DNA of 64,000 bases, from contig NC_064554.1 of assembly GCF_023856365.1 (NCBI RefSeq), positions 8,609,001 to 8,673,000 of the forward strand, in the 5' to 3' direction. Below the pieces are notes generated by a model, which did no database searches, was not told where the DNA came from, and worked only from the letters and a program-made list of their open reading frames with translations. A program made the translations under genes and the position numbers. The first letter of the stretch is position 1; every line of letters starts with the position of its first letter. The DNA comes from Brienomyrus brachyistius. Its lineage: Eukaryota > Chordata > Actinopteri > Osteoglossiformes > Mormyridae. Of the stretch, positions 13,801 to 26,400 are shown in pieces.

Positions 13801-14160
13801 TACGCTTGCACTTTGAACCACTTACATAAGATACGAAATACTAGCAAAATAATACCATTAATAATAAAACTAGTTTTAGTAATACCTCTGTTTGCTGCTA
13901 AATATGACATAGGGTGCAGATTTCCTGCTGGGCAGTTAGAAATCTTATGTGGATATGCTGTACATATGCTTTGTACACATCCGCATTCTCATGGAATTTA
14001 ATCACCGGTCCATGAAGTCCCTAGGAGTGCGGCAGGCAGGACTCGCCGTCCCGGAGCGCGGATTCCGGCAGCGACTCGTCAGTCCTGACTGCCTTTGGAT
14101 GTGGAGAATTGGTTCCTCCTAGTCTGGTACGGTGCCTGCATTGTTAGGAGTCTTTGTATC
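10861..14160. other. AT-rich, low-repeat non-coding stretch
   Basis: No exon is recognised. About 11.0-12.9 kb has unusually little simple-sequence or transposon material for this window and many homeodomain-type TAAT/ATTA cores, a texture typical of conserved non-coding elements near developmental genes. Whether it is conserved cannot be judged from one sequence. A 119-codon minus-strand frame at 13428-13787 has no recognisable features. Confidence 0.35.
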
Positions 14161-14165
14161 CTTTC

Positions 14166-14171
14166 AATAAA
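14166..14171 (+). terminator. Candidate plus-strand poly(A) signal AATAAA
   Basis: AATAAA in a context reading CTTTCAATAAATGATACATC. It faces the 3' end of slc29a4. In human, the TNRC18 gene converges on SLC29A4 with almost touching 3' ends, so this could be the end of such a neighbour. No coding exon of that neighbour was found to the left, so the assignment is only a suggestion. Confidence 0.25.
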
Positions 14172-14283
14172 TGATACATCAGTGATGAAAGGTGTGCGGG
14201 TGCTGAGATGCGTTGCAGAACCACGCATAGCAGACACACTCACGCTTTACGCAGTCAGAGACCAAGGAGTACAAAAAGATGGT

Positions 14284-14289
14284 TTTATT
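14284..14289 (-). terminator. slc29a4: Candidate slc29a4 poly(A) signal
   Basis: TTTATT on the plus strand reads AATAAA on the minus strand, about 470 bases past the slc29a4 stop codon. It is the first perfect hexamer I noticed downstream of the stop. It would give a 3' UTR of about 0.47-0.5 kb. Confidence 0.4.
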
Positions 14290-14754
14290 ATTTACACAGA
14301 ATGACTTCGAGACCAGAGGAGGAAAGGGGTTCGACGTCCATGGCAGCTTCAGAACCAGCTTGCACATACCAGCGTTATTTATATATTTATGTACCTGTTT
14401 TTTTTTTTTTGGAGTCTAATCCGGGAGAACCCAGAGGGGGGGAGACGAGAACTCAGCCTCAAATAGAGCGGTTTGAAAAAACCCATGTCCAGGTGAAACC
14501 GAAACGGCGAAGTAGGTCAAAGGAAGGACCTGAATGTGCAGATGTCAGAGAGCGCCGTGGCCTGGAGAGCGGTCCAACGCGGTGGTACTACAGGATAGCA
14601 GATGCGCGAGTGCGTATGTATGGATGCGCTCCGACGCCAATGAGTTGACGTGTCTAAATATGCACGGTTACACAATCAAGTCCAAGTGAGCACTAGGGAG
14701 GCTCAGTGCGGCGTTTATACCGCGGCTTGTAAGGGCGGTGGGGTGGGGGTCTCC

Positions 14755-17700
14755 TCAGTAACCTGAGGTGAAGTTCCACAGTGCTTCTGAGTGGGAGGCG
14801 GAGCCTTGAGCCGTGAAACTGTAGGCGAAGTAGGCAACTGCAGAGCCCAACATCAGGCCGGTCATGTAGGACACGGTCATCGTGTTCCCTGTGGGGCAGG
14901 GGGATGGCGGGGGAGAATTTTTCAGACAGGTAAGAATGCAAGTGAACATTTTGTGTGATGTTCCCTCCTGTAATACATCTGCTGAAAATTCAGCCCAAAT
15001 CCCGCATTAAAATGGAGCAGGCAGCATGAAATGTAGAGTATATATAACAAAAACACCACCCAAATTCTCAGGAGTCTGTCAACAGTAATTCATAAAAAAT
15101 ACAGACCTCTACATGCCTGTAAGGAAATGTTTTCCTTAAAAATTACCTTCTGCAATACGATATACCGGATATTACTGCTTGAATCAAATTTTGCGGGGGG
15201 AAATGATATCTCAGTTGAAAGTCCATCAGTGGTTTTTAAAACTAGGCTTTTCAGACACACACGTAAACTAAGTCAAAGCTACATATAGCATGAGATGTAC
15301 AACCGCACATTTCACTTTGGGCCTGTCACACGCAAGGCTTGAGGTGACATGCACAGGTTCGCTATAATAACCGGGTGTTAAAATGACACACAGAGGTCGT
15401 GACCTCATTCCCCTGTGCACTAGCTGTGAGTGTGAAGAGCCCAGTGCAGGTGGCGTGCAAATGCCCACCTGCCAGCTCCCTTTGCTCCGGCGGCACCTTC
15501 CGGGCGGCCAGGATCATGGGCACACTGCCGAAGTAGCCGTTGCTGATGCCCATGAGCAGGGAGAAGAGGCAGGGCCAGGCAGGGTGGCTGAGCGTGGGCC
15601 TCTCTGCCGGGTAGACGCACATGATGAAGAGGGGGATGAAGACCACGCGGAAGGAGGAGAACAGCAGCAGGCGGGCCGCCTTTCCAGTCGTACGGCACGG
15701 CAGCCAAGATCTGGGGAGATTGGAGGACGGCGGGAGTCAGGCTCCTCCCATTCATGGCCTAATCCCTCCCCATAAGTGACTCCCCAGTCAAGGCTCAGCA
15801 GAGGCCCCCCCACCCAAATCAGGCTCCTTAACCACTTTCACGAGACCCCGGTTTCTCCGCGTCCTCACCGCCTGCGGTCTCCCGCACTTACTTTGCCCAC
15901 GAAGTCTGACATGTTGAAGACAGCCATGATGAGAATGGGCAGCCACTCCCCCAGCGTGGCGTTGCGGATCTCCGACTCCAGGCCCGGAAACAGGCAGAGG
16001 GTGATGAAGTAGGTCACCGCAATGGAGAGCATGTAGGCCCAGATCACGCGGGACACCACGTAGCGGTGCAGGATCATGTCTGTGTCACCAGCAGGGGGTG
16101 CAGGTCAGACCCCCGGTTGTCATGACAACCACATATGTGTAGTGCCCCGATAGCATCATAATTCATACGTTTTGTCTTAAATTTATTTTACATGTTTTTA
16201 CATTCCAGGGTCTCAAGAAACACACAATATCCAGATGGGATCTTTAATTAATAATCCCTGACAGATGTGTTGATTAAATGCACTGCACCATTCAATTACT
16301 TTAAACCACATTTGTTAATTGAAGACTACATTATTTTCCTTTTTTAAATTGATTTTGTGTCAGGAATAAATTTAATGGCTAAAAAGCCAAATAGATGTTT
16401 CACAATGTTTTCTGTGTGCCCATTATAATGATGAAAATGATTCATTTGCTTCATTATTTCGATTAATCTAAGGTTACTTCATTTCCCTGGTGTTTAAGTA
16501 ACTAAAAGATTGATTAATCTAAATTAAGTTAATAGCTAATTCATTCAAGGGATGCACTTGTAGCTTTTTTCTTATTTAGTCTTGTTTAATTTAATTTAAT
16601 TACTACGGTGAACCTTCAGTTATAGCATAGTGTTTACTGTGATTTGAAATATGTGGTACATTTAATCAGCATCTCATAGAGGGAGGATTTACTATCACCA
16701 GACTGGAACAAAATCCATAATGTCCACTTGCTACTGCTGGACCTGGGATATTGACCTCTGGTGTTTGTCACATTAATGCCTATTTTGCTTACCTTTCACT
16801 GTAGGCCAGCTTGTCTTTATTTTTTGTTTGGGAACGTCAAACCTCACGTAGGTCCCGCTGCCGGCCAATTCGCCATCGGCAGGAAGGACGCCCAAGGCTC
16901 CATCATCCTAACAGCAAAGACAGCACAGGTCTGGGTCCTCCAAGTAGAAGCCATGAGAAGCAGCTGGAAGCTCCTCCCCTTCCAGCCCGTGCCCAATCAT
17001 TTCCTCTCTCCTGGTAATCAAGTACCACCCTCTATGACATCGCTAACAGTCAGTACCAGGTTGTGCTTCTCTAATCTATTAGAAAGTTGCAAAACCATTT
17101 TAAAAACCCGGTACAGCAGAATTACATTGGTTGGTGAAACCTTTCGAGAACCGTGCAAGATTCCGCCTTCGCCTCTTTCATTTTTGTGGAGGCTTTCCAA
17201 TTCAGTCTCATTTCTGACTAGCGCTGTTCCTCTGTCAAGGCAGAAAGACAAACAACAGTGCCCTCTGACATCCAAGGAACAAAACATTATTTCATGCCAG
17301 GGATGCGCTGGGCTGTGCTGTGCTTATCTGACAGCTAAATCTCAGCAACTGCCTGGGGGGGAGGGGTGTTTCAAGCCAATAACTGAGACAGCAACGTTTC
17401 AAGGTAAACCCAAACAATCCACCAAATGAAACAACCTTCCGAGATAAATGATATTAAAAGGGGATAAACAGACTCTGGCGCTCACATGATCACAATTGTC
17501 AAAGAGGCGGCCATTTTAGGGAGGACGGATGGAAAGATTTTCAAATGATGGATTATTTAATTGTTGAAGGAACACAGTTTTTTTTTGCACCAGAACACAG
17601 TACCAGCCTTCCCTGTCCAATTATCAATGGTGTACCGCCTGGCTGGACTGGGAATTTCTTTTCTGTGTTGTTTCTAATTCCCAGTACTGCATGTATAATT

Positions 17701-20700
17701 GAAATCAGTCCACATTAACAAGTGGGATTCTCTGCTGGCCATTTCAGAGCTATTCTTTAGAGCTCAAAATTCATGTTAGTGGTTTTAAGGGTAGATAAAA
17801 AGGCAGTCTGTTCATTGTTTTGCTGTCATTCAGTTGAAATTTGAATTCACTATCACTCTGTCCACGCACACCTTCAAAAATAACCTTCTAAAGCCTGGAT
17901 TAATGAGGTCGTTTATATATTTATTTATTTTTCCCCCCACTGTAAAAGTAATTATTTTCCTCAGCGTGTGATAAAGGAAAACCAGCCCCCATGTCTGGAC
18001 GTTAACGTGACTTTTAGCCTTAAAATGGGGAAACTCCGTTGCCAACCCGACAATTAACGGGAAATTCAGAACAATAACACAGTAAAACGTAACTTGGTAG
18101 CGTGTTGTGAACATGGGCCCCTAAACCGGCTTCAAACAGGAATAATAAGTAAATGCCAAAAGCCTTCTGGATTTTTCACACCAGTAAAGTCAAATTTTTT
18201 AATAAACGCGTCACGAGCTGAACAGATCCGGGTATTGCTGCAAATGCTGATCACGGCTAATAGATGATAAGGACCGAGGCAGCCAGCATGCAGCCTCCCT
18301 GCTCGTGACGCACTCACAGCCTGCACACCGCCCTGTTGTTATGGCGACGCAGGGCTCTGGCAGGGGCGTGGCGTTTGGCTGGGGATGCACAGCTGGCGCC
18401 CATACCTCAATAAATTACCAGATAAATGCCCCCCCCCCCCCCCCCCACCCACCCACGGAAAGGAAGAGCCGTGTTACAGACCATGCATTACTGTATTTAA
18501 TTCTGCAGTCACTTTAGCTGCTCAGCCTCTGTGACTTCGCTGTATTGCTCACATACTTCACCTTGGCTCAAAAACACTGTCACAAACATTCTCCACCCTG
18601 TTAGATATGTATGCCAATCCTTTACAGAGATACTCCACCCTGTGACATAGATACTCTGCTCCCTGACAAAGATTCTCCACCCTGTTAGATATGTATGCCA
18701 ATCCTTTACAGAGATACTCCACCCTGTGACATAGATACTCTGCTCCCTCACAAACATTCTCCACCCTGTTAGATATGTATGCCAATCCTTTACAGAGATA
18801 CTCCACCCTGTGACATAGATACTCTGCTCCCTGACAAAGATTCTCCACCCTGTTAGATATGTATGCCAATCCTTTACAGAGATACTCCACCCTGTGACAT
18901 AGATACTCTGCTCCCTGACAAAGATTCTCCACCCTGTTAGATATGTATGCCAATCCTTTACAAAGATACTCCACCCTGTGACATAGATACTCTGCTCCCT
19001 CACAAAGATTCTCCACCCTGTTAGATATGTATGCCAATCCTTTACAGAGATACTCCACCCTGTGACATAGATACTCTGCTCCCTCACAAAGATTCTCCAC
19101 CCTGTTAGATATGTATGCCAATCCTTTACAGAGATACTCCACCCTGTGACATAGATACTCTGCTCCCTCACAAAGATTCTCCACCCTGTTAGATATGGAT
19201 GCCAATCCTTTACAGAGATACTCCACCCTGTGACATAGATACTCTGCTCCCTCACAAAGATTCTCCACCCTGTTAGATATGGATGCCAATCCTTTACAGA
19301 GATACTCCACCTCTGTGACATAGATACTCTGCTCCCTTACAAAGATTCTCCACCCTGTTAGATATGTATGCCAATCCTTTACAAAGATACTCCACCCTGT
19401 GACATAGATACTTTGCTCCCTTACAAAGATACTCCACCCTGTTAGATACGTATGCTAATCCTTTACAAAGATATTCCACTCTGCCATTTAGATACTTAGC
19501 TGACTTACAAAGATACTCCACCCTGTGACATAGATACTCTCCTCCCTTACAAAGATACACTATACAACCACTTGGATACACTACTCCCTTACAAACTCCA
19601 CTCTGCCTCTTGGATACTGTACTCCCTTATAATGATACCTCACCCTGTCACATAGATACTTTACTCCCTTATAGAGATACTCTGCCCTGCTACTTGGATA
19701 TTCTACTCTCTTATGAAGATACTCCACTCCGTCACTCAGATATTTCACATCCTATCACATAGATACTCTACTCCTATGCTAAGGTGCTTCAACCTGGCAC
19801 TTAGTTACTTTACTTCCTTACAAAGGTACTCAACCCCACCCATTGGATACTCTACTCCCTTGCAGAGACAGCCCACCCTGCTACTCAGATACTCTATTCC
19901 CTCCATTAGATAATCAATTTTCTCTTTCACCCTTATTCCTTAACAGATGCTAAAGTCGTTTACACCGCATTTTTGTAACCAAATTTAAACTTATCCAACT
20001 TAGCATTTTCTACCTAAAGAAAAACTTACGAATCTTACTTCCTCTGCGTTGACATCATGGTGGACCTGGTATCCGGTGGCCCGGTCCGTGTGACCTTTGA
20101 CCTCGGTGCGACCCTGGCGGGCAAGGCTGGTGTAGTACCGCACGAAGCGGGTCCGACGCACCAGCAAGTGCAGCATGAAGCAGGTGAGCTCCATGCAGAT
20201 TGAGATGAGGAAGAAGATGATGGTGCTCTTCCTCTCGTTTTTAATTAGGAGCTTGGTGAAGATCCGGCTCAGGGATATGATGACGCCCGCAGTACCTGCG
20301 TCCACCAGGCAGCACGTTGGATTAGTGAATCTCTGATAAGAGACTGATTTCTTCAAGTTTATTTTAAGTACCAAACCAGATGACTATATAATAATAGTAC
20401 TACAAAAAACATACTAAAATATCTGTCTTTTCGTTAATTTTTCTTTTTTAATAATTTTAAATGTGGTCCTACAAATCAAGGACGTGGGTTCGATGTCAAC
20501 ACTGATAGGAACCAAATCAGCCCCGAAGCCTTCGCACAGTATAGGTAGGTGTGTCCATACCCAAATCTACACCCTTGCTATAAATCTTTCCTATTTTCAT
20601 TGTATGTGCATTTATGTTCCTAACAAACCAGGACAAACAGTGGGCTTAGTTAACTTGGCTGTAAAATACAAATTGTACCCGACAGATGAAACGTTTTGTT

Positions 20701-23354
20701 TCAGAAAATACAGCAAAACAATCAGATAAAATGTAAAGGACGCAATAAATCAACACAGCTGACTAAAGGACCCCTCTGCTACAAACGCCATGGATTTGAC
20801 ATTTGGATCCGTGGTTAGTGATTGGATACAGCAGCTCAGGGGCAGCCTGTGGGAAGGAGGGGGGAGGGTGGTGATGAGGCCTGGAAAGGGTGGGGTCTTA
20901 CTCACTCTCTCCGGTCATCACTCCTTGCGTGTACCTCTTTGGAAGCATCCCCATGTAGCCGTAAAAACTGGACTGCTGAACTGGAATGAAAAGAGGGGGA
21001 GATCAAAGCACAGGGTGGTGCGGGGAGAAGCTGGTTCCCTGACTGAGCAGCAGCTCCCAGGCGCGGTTACCTGTGCATCCAAAGGCCACCACCCCCACCG
21101 CCACCAAGTTGATGACATAGGACTGCTTGTTGGTGAACTGCTCCAGCCAGACGTCACAGACACCCACAAACAGCAGTGGCCCGAGAGCAAACAGGTAGCC
21201 TGCAGGTAGGCGAAGGGAGCGGGGAGATTGCATTAAGTTCACTCTGTCACCTGTGGGGATAAGCCCCTCCCCCAGCAAACTTGAGAGCTTGGTGTGACCT
21301 CAGACACGTTGAGATACTCCTGGGATTTGTCCCTGTGTCCCTCGTGTTTTAAAAAGCCATCTTAATTCACCCCGCTGAATTCACGAGTGGCTACATTATC
21401 AAAAGCCTTGCGTTATTACTCGGGAAAACACAAAGGGTTTTCTGTTCCAAACGCATCCTTTGATCTCATTAGAACTAAGGCTCTATCTCTGCTCTAATGG
21501 AACTGTCTTGGTCTGCCATGTGTGCGATTTAATGCTCTCTGCGCTGTTGAGAGTATTAATAACTCAGATATTCCATCAAGGCCATTGGATACAGCTGCTT
21601 TTGGGCTGTCGCGGCGATCCCCAGCCAAATGTTCTCTTAACTGCGGCTCACACACATAAGAAAAGCAGGTCTTCCATTTGTAGCTGATCCTGAGTTGTTT
21701 CGGAAGACCAAGGTCAGTCTGATGGCGATGGCTTCCCCCATGACAAGCAGCATTAATGGAGTCCAATGAGTTCCTCAAGTTCCCAAGACACAGGAAGGAC
21801 TTGGAAGGACCTATGGTTGAATTCTTATACATTCTCTTTGATTCTCCTGAAAGACCTCAAACGTTAGGAAGCACATCTTCTCTAATATGACCCACTTAAT
21901 TACGATACCCATTAATAAACCTATAGAGTTGACAATCGTCAACCAAACAACTACTTGCTGGTATCGTTGCACTAAAGAAGCATTCAGACTATTGTTCCAA
22001 CAGACAGGTGATATTGGAGATGGTCCCCTATCACTCACCCACAGTGATCCGGGTATGTAGACCCAAAGTCTCCACCAAGGCATTGTTCAGGACCACCGCC
22101 AACAAGGCCACCAGGATGTATGTCAGACTCATGTCAAACACGATAGACGTTCCTGAAGGACCAGCAGAAGGGCAAGAAGAGAGATCACAAAACTTAGCCC
22201 ATCGCTAGTTCCTCATCAACTGTACATTTTTCACAATACATTTCAGAACCCCCCCGCTCCCACCCGAATGCCGTCAGCCCACTGAACCACAGTGGATGAT
22301 GCGTACCTTGGAATTTGTGATGTAGGTAGTCCACGTCAGTGATGAAGCTGTTGTAAGGCAGCAGGAATCCAACTCCGGCTAGCAGCATAGCAAAGTATAT
22401 CCCATGGTACCGGTCATCTGGTGTAGGCTCCTCGAAGACTTACCATGGTAAATCAGAGGGAGGAGCATGTCATGAGCATCCCAGCTGGGATGAGGAGGGG
22501 GGACTTTTTATTACTTGTCCTCTTGGAGAACCTTTAAGAGGTAGAACCGTCTCCTGTTCTGTGCAGGATTACAGGCTTGCGTAGACTGCATCTATAGCAA
22601 CCACAGCCACTTCACACATATCCCATAGTACCGCTTATGGGCTAGGGTTTTTTTTTTTAGCCAGCTCACCCCACCCATCCCTATTCCACTGCCTCTAGGA
22701 GTCTCAGCCTTGGAGCCCAGTGCTAGCAGTCATTCACGACAGCCTCAAAAAGCAGGGTATGCTTACTCCTAATCACTTGACTAGGCCTCCTTTGGTAATG
22801 GCCCTGGTCCATTAGGGAGCTTGTTCCACGTTAACAATCCAAAGGAAACCCACAGCGGCTCCTTCGACACGATGATCGCAGGGCTCCAAAAAGCAGCCAA
22901 GCCTCTGTATTTCGAGGCCCAAACCAATGGCAGGCGAGAGTGTATCTCTGATTTATTCTAATCCTGGAGGATGAGTCTGGGACTGACTGCTGGCGCGTGG
23001 GGGACTCAGGGAGCAGATGCAGATAGAGGATCAGCTTTCTCCAAAAGCCGAGACAAATTACCATACAAATGGCTCCATATCTTACAGAGGCTGATGGTAC
23101 TGGGGGGCAAATTGATCTTCAGGGGCACGTTCAGTCCACAGGGCAGCTCCACCCTAACCCTCAGGCCGTGACAGTGATGGCGGTATCTTACCCGGCTCTG
23201 CAAAGGTAAGGATCCCTCTGTCGGGAACGTCTTTGGCTTGGAGGTCCTCCTCTTCCAGCTGGTAGCTCTCAAAGCTGAAGCTCATCACTACATTTCCCTC
23301 CGGCGTGGTGATGGGCGTGGTCTGCCGGCGCCTTTCCATGCCGTTCGACGCCAT
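14755..23354 (-). CDS. slc29a4: slc29a4: equilibrative nucleoside transporter 4 / plasma-membrane monoamine transporter (PMAT), with a +1 frameshift in exon 9
   Basis: Ten coding exons on the minus strand: 23354-23192, 22438-22307, 22152-22039, 21199-21071, 20980-20906, 20295-20030, 16907-16793, 16079-15892, 15710-15469, 14888-14755. All have GT donors and AG acceptors, and the phases agree except in exon 9. The product (about 518 residues, human 530) is clearly ENT4/PMAT. It has the N-terminal VVMSFSFESYQLEEE segment, the first membrane segment MLLAGVGFLLPYNSFITD, the TM5 motif GVMTGE, and the TM8-9 segments ITLCLFPGLESEIR and GEWLPILIMAVFN. The glutamate of MTGE is codon 204 here and corresponds to the human residue (E206) that favours organic cations. 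The family moves serotonin, dopamine and MPP+ across the plasma membrane without sodium, and adenosine at acid pH. Start chosen at MASNG because it has A at -3 and G at +4. Exon 9 has one surplus base at about 15677. Confidence 0.95.
15469..15710 (-). pseudogene. slc29a4: slc29a4 coding exon 9 with apparent one-base insertion
   Basis: The exon opens in frame as ILAAVPYDWKG (ATC at 15710). The family continuation ARLLLFSSFRVVFIPLF then appears only in the +1 frame, up to the exon end QRELAG. The exon is 242 bases, whereas the flanking phases (0 in, 1 out) need 241. The residue count between the glycine and the VV pair equals the human protein if one base in the GGCGG stretch around 15676-15680 is ignored. 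Either this allele is broken, cutting off the last membrane segments, or a single-base assembly error lies in this GC-rich spot. The second is likelier because the remaining nine exons are perfect. Confidence 0.85.
18429..18446. repeat. Poly(C) tract, 18 bases
   Basis: Eighteen C followed by ACCCACCCACGG, inside slc29a4 intron 6 and about 145 bases from the 84-bp array. Confidence 0.9.
18591..19912. repeat. 84-bp higher-order tandem repeat (two 42-bp halves), decaying rightward
   Basis: About eleven 84-bp units lie from 18591 to about 19515, followed by an increasingly diverged tail to about 19912. Each unit is two related 42-bp halves, one starting CTCCACCCTGTTAGATATGT and the other CTCCACCCTGTGACATAGAT. 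Single-base variants (TGTATG/TGGATG, CCTGACAAAG/CCTCACAAAG) let the units be told apart. Because 84 is divisible by three, two minus-strand frames stay open for 250-270 codons with a 28-residue period. The array is inside slc29a4 intron 6, so these frames are not evidence of a gene. Confidence 0.95.
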
Positions 23355-23438
23355 TCTGAACCCGGCCCAGACCCCACTGTCTCCCAGCTCTGCCGTGGTT
23401 CCTCCCAGGGATGTTAATATGAGAGTTCCTCCTCCCTC
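23355..23438 (-). other. slc29a4: slc29a4 5' UTR part of the first coding exon
   Basis: On the minus strand, a C-rich pyrimidine tract ends in CCCCAACCCAG at 23439, a strong acceptor. The exon would then run from 23438, with 84 bases of leader before the ATG at 23354. An open frame continues upstream of the ATG through this leader, but its residues are low complexity. Confidence 0.5.
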
Positions 23439-26400
23439 CTGGGTTGGGGGGGGTGGGAGGGGGGGGCGAGGGGGTGCCAAGAGTCACTTTAATCCTAATG
23501 AACGTTTATTCCTGGCTTTTATTACTGCTAAGAAAAATACTACATTTCAAACCACACTTTTTAAATATGCCAGATTAATCCTATCCTAAATAATCCAATT
23601 AATATTTATAATTTAAAAATTATTTATACAAAATTTTTGACATTGAAGTCTTAGATAAAACTCAGACTAAAATATTTAAAACTTAAATAAATAATGCATT
23701 CTTATGCAGCAGATGTTTCAGATGAGTTTCGCTTCGTTTCAGGCAGATTGCTGGAACGGAGTGGGAGTGAAGGCGAGGTTGAGATGGGGAAGGTCTGCCG
23801 CATGCGTTTAAGGCTCCATCGCGGTCCCACACGAATGCAACTACGAGAACAGGATTTTAAAGAGGTGACAGACTAGGCAGAAGGTGGTGCCTTTGATTTA
23901 CAAGGTGCCCAGCTGGCGGGGGGGGGGGCGGGGGGGAGGGTTGATGACGTCTGGCAGGACAGGACTGCCCCGCACCACCAAGGTCTGCCAGCGCTACTTC
24001 TCATGCAGAATATGCCAGGAGGCCTGGCAGGGGTGCCAGCCAGCGGCACAGTGGGTCACGCCAAGTCAGCTCCTTCCAGCCTCCATTTCATTTGCTGTCC
24101 TTTGATAACATGCGCTTCATTATGGTAAATGTAAAAATGCACTGAGCCAAAATGCGATCGATACTGAACGGAGGGGAAACTGCAGCGTGCACATTACTGC
24201 CATGTCCCATTAGACTGCACTGTACCACCTCCACCGCAGGCACAGGGGGCATCATCTGTAACGCGGGCTGGCAAACCGCTGAATATTTACATATATTTTA
24301 CGTGGCATAAGAAATATACTTCTTGGGCTCTATATATAGTTCAGCTTCATAAGACACACATTTTTGATTTCGCAGAACAGGCACTTACACGCAAAACAAA
24401 ACAAAACGAAAAAAACAGGAATGATTTTGGTTGGACCGGAAAGACCTTGAAAGAGAGGATTCCTCTTGGGGGCCCTGCGTTCTGCGTGACCGCGGCTCTG
24501 AAAGCGGGCCACCCTCCCAGCAGCGCCTCGCCTTCCCGGCTCCAGCCCCAGTGAGACCCCCAGGCTTTGCAGGCACAAAGCAGCCTCAGCTTTCTTCTGT
24601 TTCTCTTCTTTGCCTCCAATTTTTCGCGTGTTCCTCTCTTTTATTTTTTAATGTGTGAAACACTCACACTGCTGCCGCATTTCTAGTTGTCCCACTTTTC
24701 CGATGAAACTATTTTGGTTTCCCTGTTTGTTTTGTGTTTCGAATTGGATTTCCGGGACCCAGCTATTGAAAAAGCACACAGCGACTCTGCCATCAACTCT
24801 TTGATAAATTGCCTGAGCTTCACTTTTCTGACTGCCTTCTCAATACTTAACTGCGACACAGGCAGGCGGCTACGGAGGCAGAACCAGGTCCTGGCTTGCC
24901 GCACTGTGGTGTCCAGCAGATCCCTGATAATAGATCACACCGCAGATGAGGACCTGGGTCTCCTGGACCCTGTTTTAGGCCCGAGCACCCCAGCCTTGAA
25001 ATAGCCGACCGCTTCCTCTCTTTCGATTTGGCAAAGTATAGGAATGCAAAGTCACGACAGGCCACCAAGCTCCCAAACAGCTACACTACTGCCTAATTTT
25101 TTGTTGAACCAGTGTTTGCTCTCCTTCACTCTTACTCATAATTGAGTCTTACCGCTACGGCAAGGTACCATGATGTGTTGCGTTTAGCCTTGTTACGGTA
25201 TGTTCACACTGGGGATGCAAAAAAATAAACACACAACGAAAGGCGCAATGCTTTGTACTGCGTTTCTTCCCGTATTTTCATCTCCTGTTTGTCCATGTTC
25301 TTGTGCGTCTTTACACGTTTTCAATGCTGCGTTGTACTAGCCGTCGCTACGAATGTACATGATCGATCGTCCCTAGTGTTTATGGGAAAAAAGAGGGAAG
25401 GAAAAACATGCGTACAAACACATCGGAATGCATTTGCATTCATCTTTGATGTGTGCAGAAATGTGGGCAACGCGGCGCAGTAGTGGGGACATCATGCATA
25501 ACTTTCTATGCGATGTATGACGTTCTGGTTGATGAAAAGTGCAGCTAAACGCCCTTATTGCGCCCTGGTCACGTTCTTTAAAGAAGTCTCCTAGTTACAG
25601 TCACTAATGCTCCATCAAGTTAGACCCTTACACTGCCCCCTTGAGGGCAAGGACTCTAAACCCTGTTGCCCAGGAAACAGACCAGAGAAGGTTTTATCTG
25701 AATGGACTTACTGTTTGTCAGGACTAAAACAAAACAGGCCTTAATTAAAACCACAGTAATTAGCTCAGTAGGAATAACTGTGCTCAATAAAAGTCATGTA
25801 GAAAAGTTGACACCCAGGATGGTCTATATGATAGAATCTATGAATATATGTATATATATAACACACATATATGTGATATAAAACGACAAGCCTGTAGTTC
25901 TTATTTATTCATAAGATCTAGAAATTGCGTCCAGCTGGAAGGTGTGAAATTTTCAGACACATAGGCGATCCCAATTAATTTTACAGCGGACAGCAAGGCG
26001 TCTGCGTTAGATGTGAAAACCTCCGGCCGTAGAACGACCCCCGACTTCCTTTCCGTCTCAGTTTTATTTGGCAGGATCAAAAACGCACCAACCAAAGCGC
26101 ACCAGAGCCAGGCTTGGGAGGCGCGATGAAAGCCTTTTGTCGTCGCTTTTGCTTTTTACTTACGGAAGGGGGATGTTGAGAGCGGCGCTTTCAGAAAGAC
26201 ATGCCACTCTTTCATGGTGCATAATGTACCGCACGCTAAAGGCGATTTTGAGATGGCTGGAAGTCTGCGATGTATTATTCCTCAAATGCAGGGAACCAAA
26301 TGTAAAAAGAAAAAAACCTGCAACAGGCGCATATGGTGACCGAATAGCTCACTGACTGGGGGCGCAGATGCATATGGATCCTGAATATGGTCACTTCATT

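Larger units (their letters stand above)
16908..20029 (-). other. slc29a4: slc29a4 intron 6 (largest coding-region intron)
   Basis: Bounded by a GTAAGT donor after the VRF codons (exon 6) and an AG acceptor before the DDGALG codons (exon 7). It holds the 84-bp tandem array and an 18-base poly(C) run. The plus-strand 222-codon frame at 16761-17429 is antisense to exon 7 and this intron and is not a gene. Confidence 0.85.

Noticed and set aside
16761..17429. 222-codon plus-strand frame
   Set aside because: Antisense to slc29a4 exon 7 and its intron; the residues show no domain, and the opposite strand is clearly coding.
18509..19321. 270- and 250-codon minus-strand frames
   Set aside because: They are by-products of the 84-bp repeat (a multiple of three) inside an slc29a4 intron.
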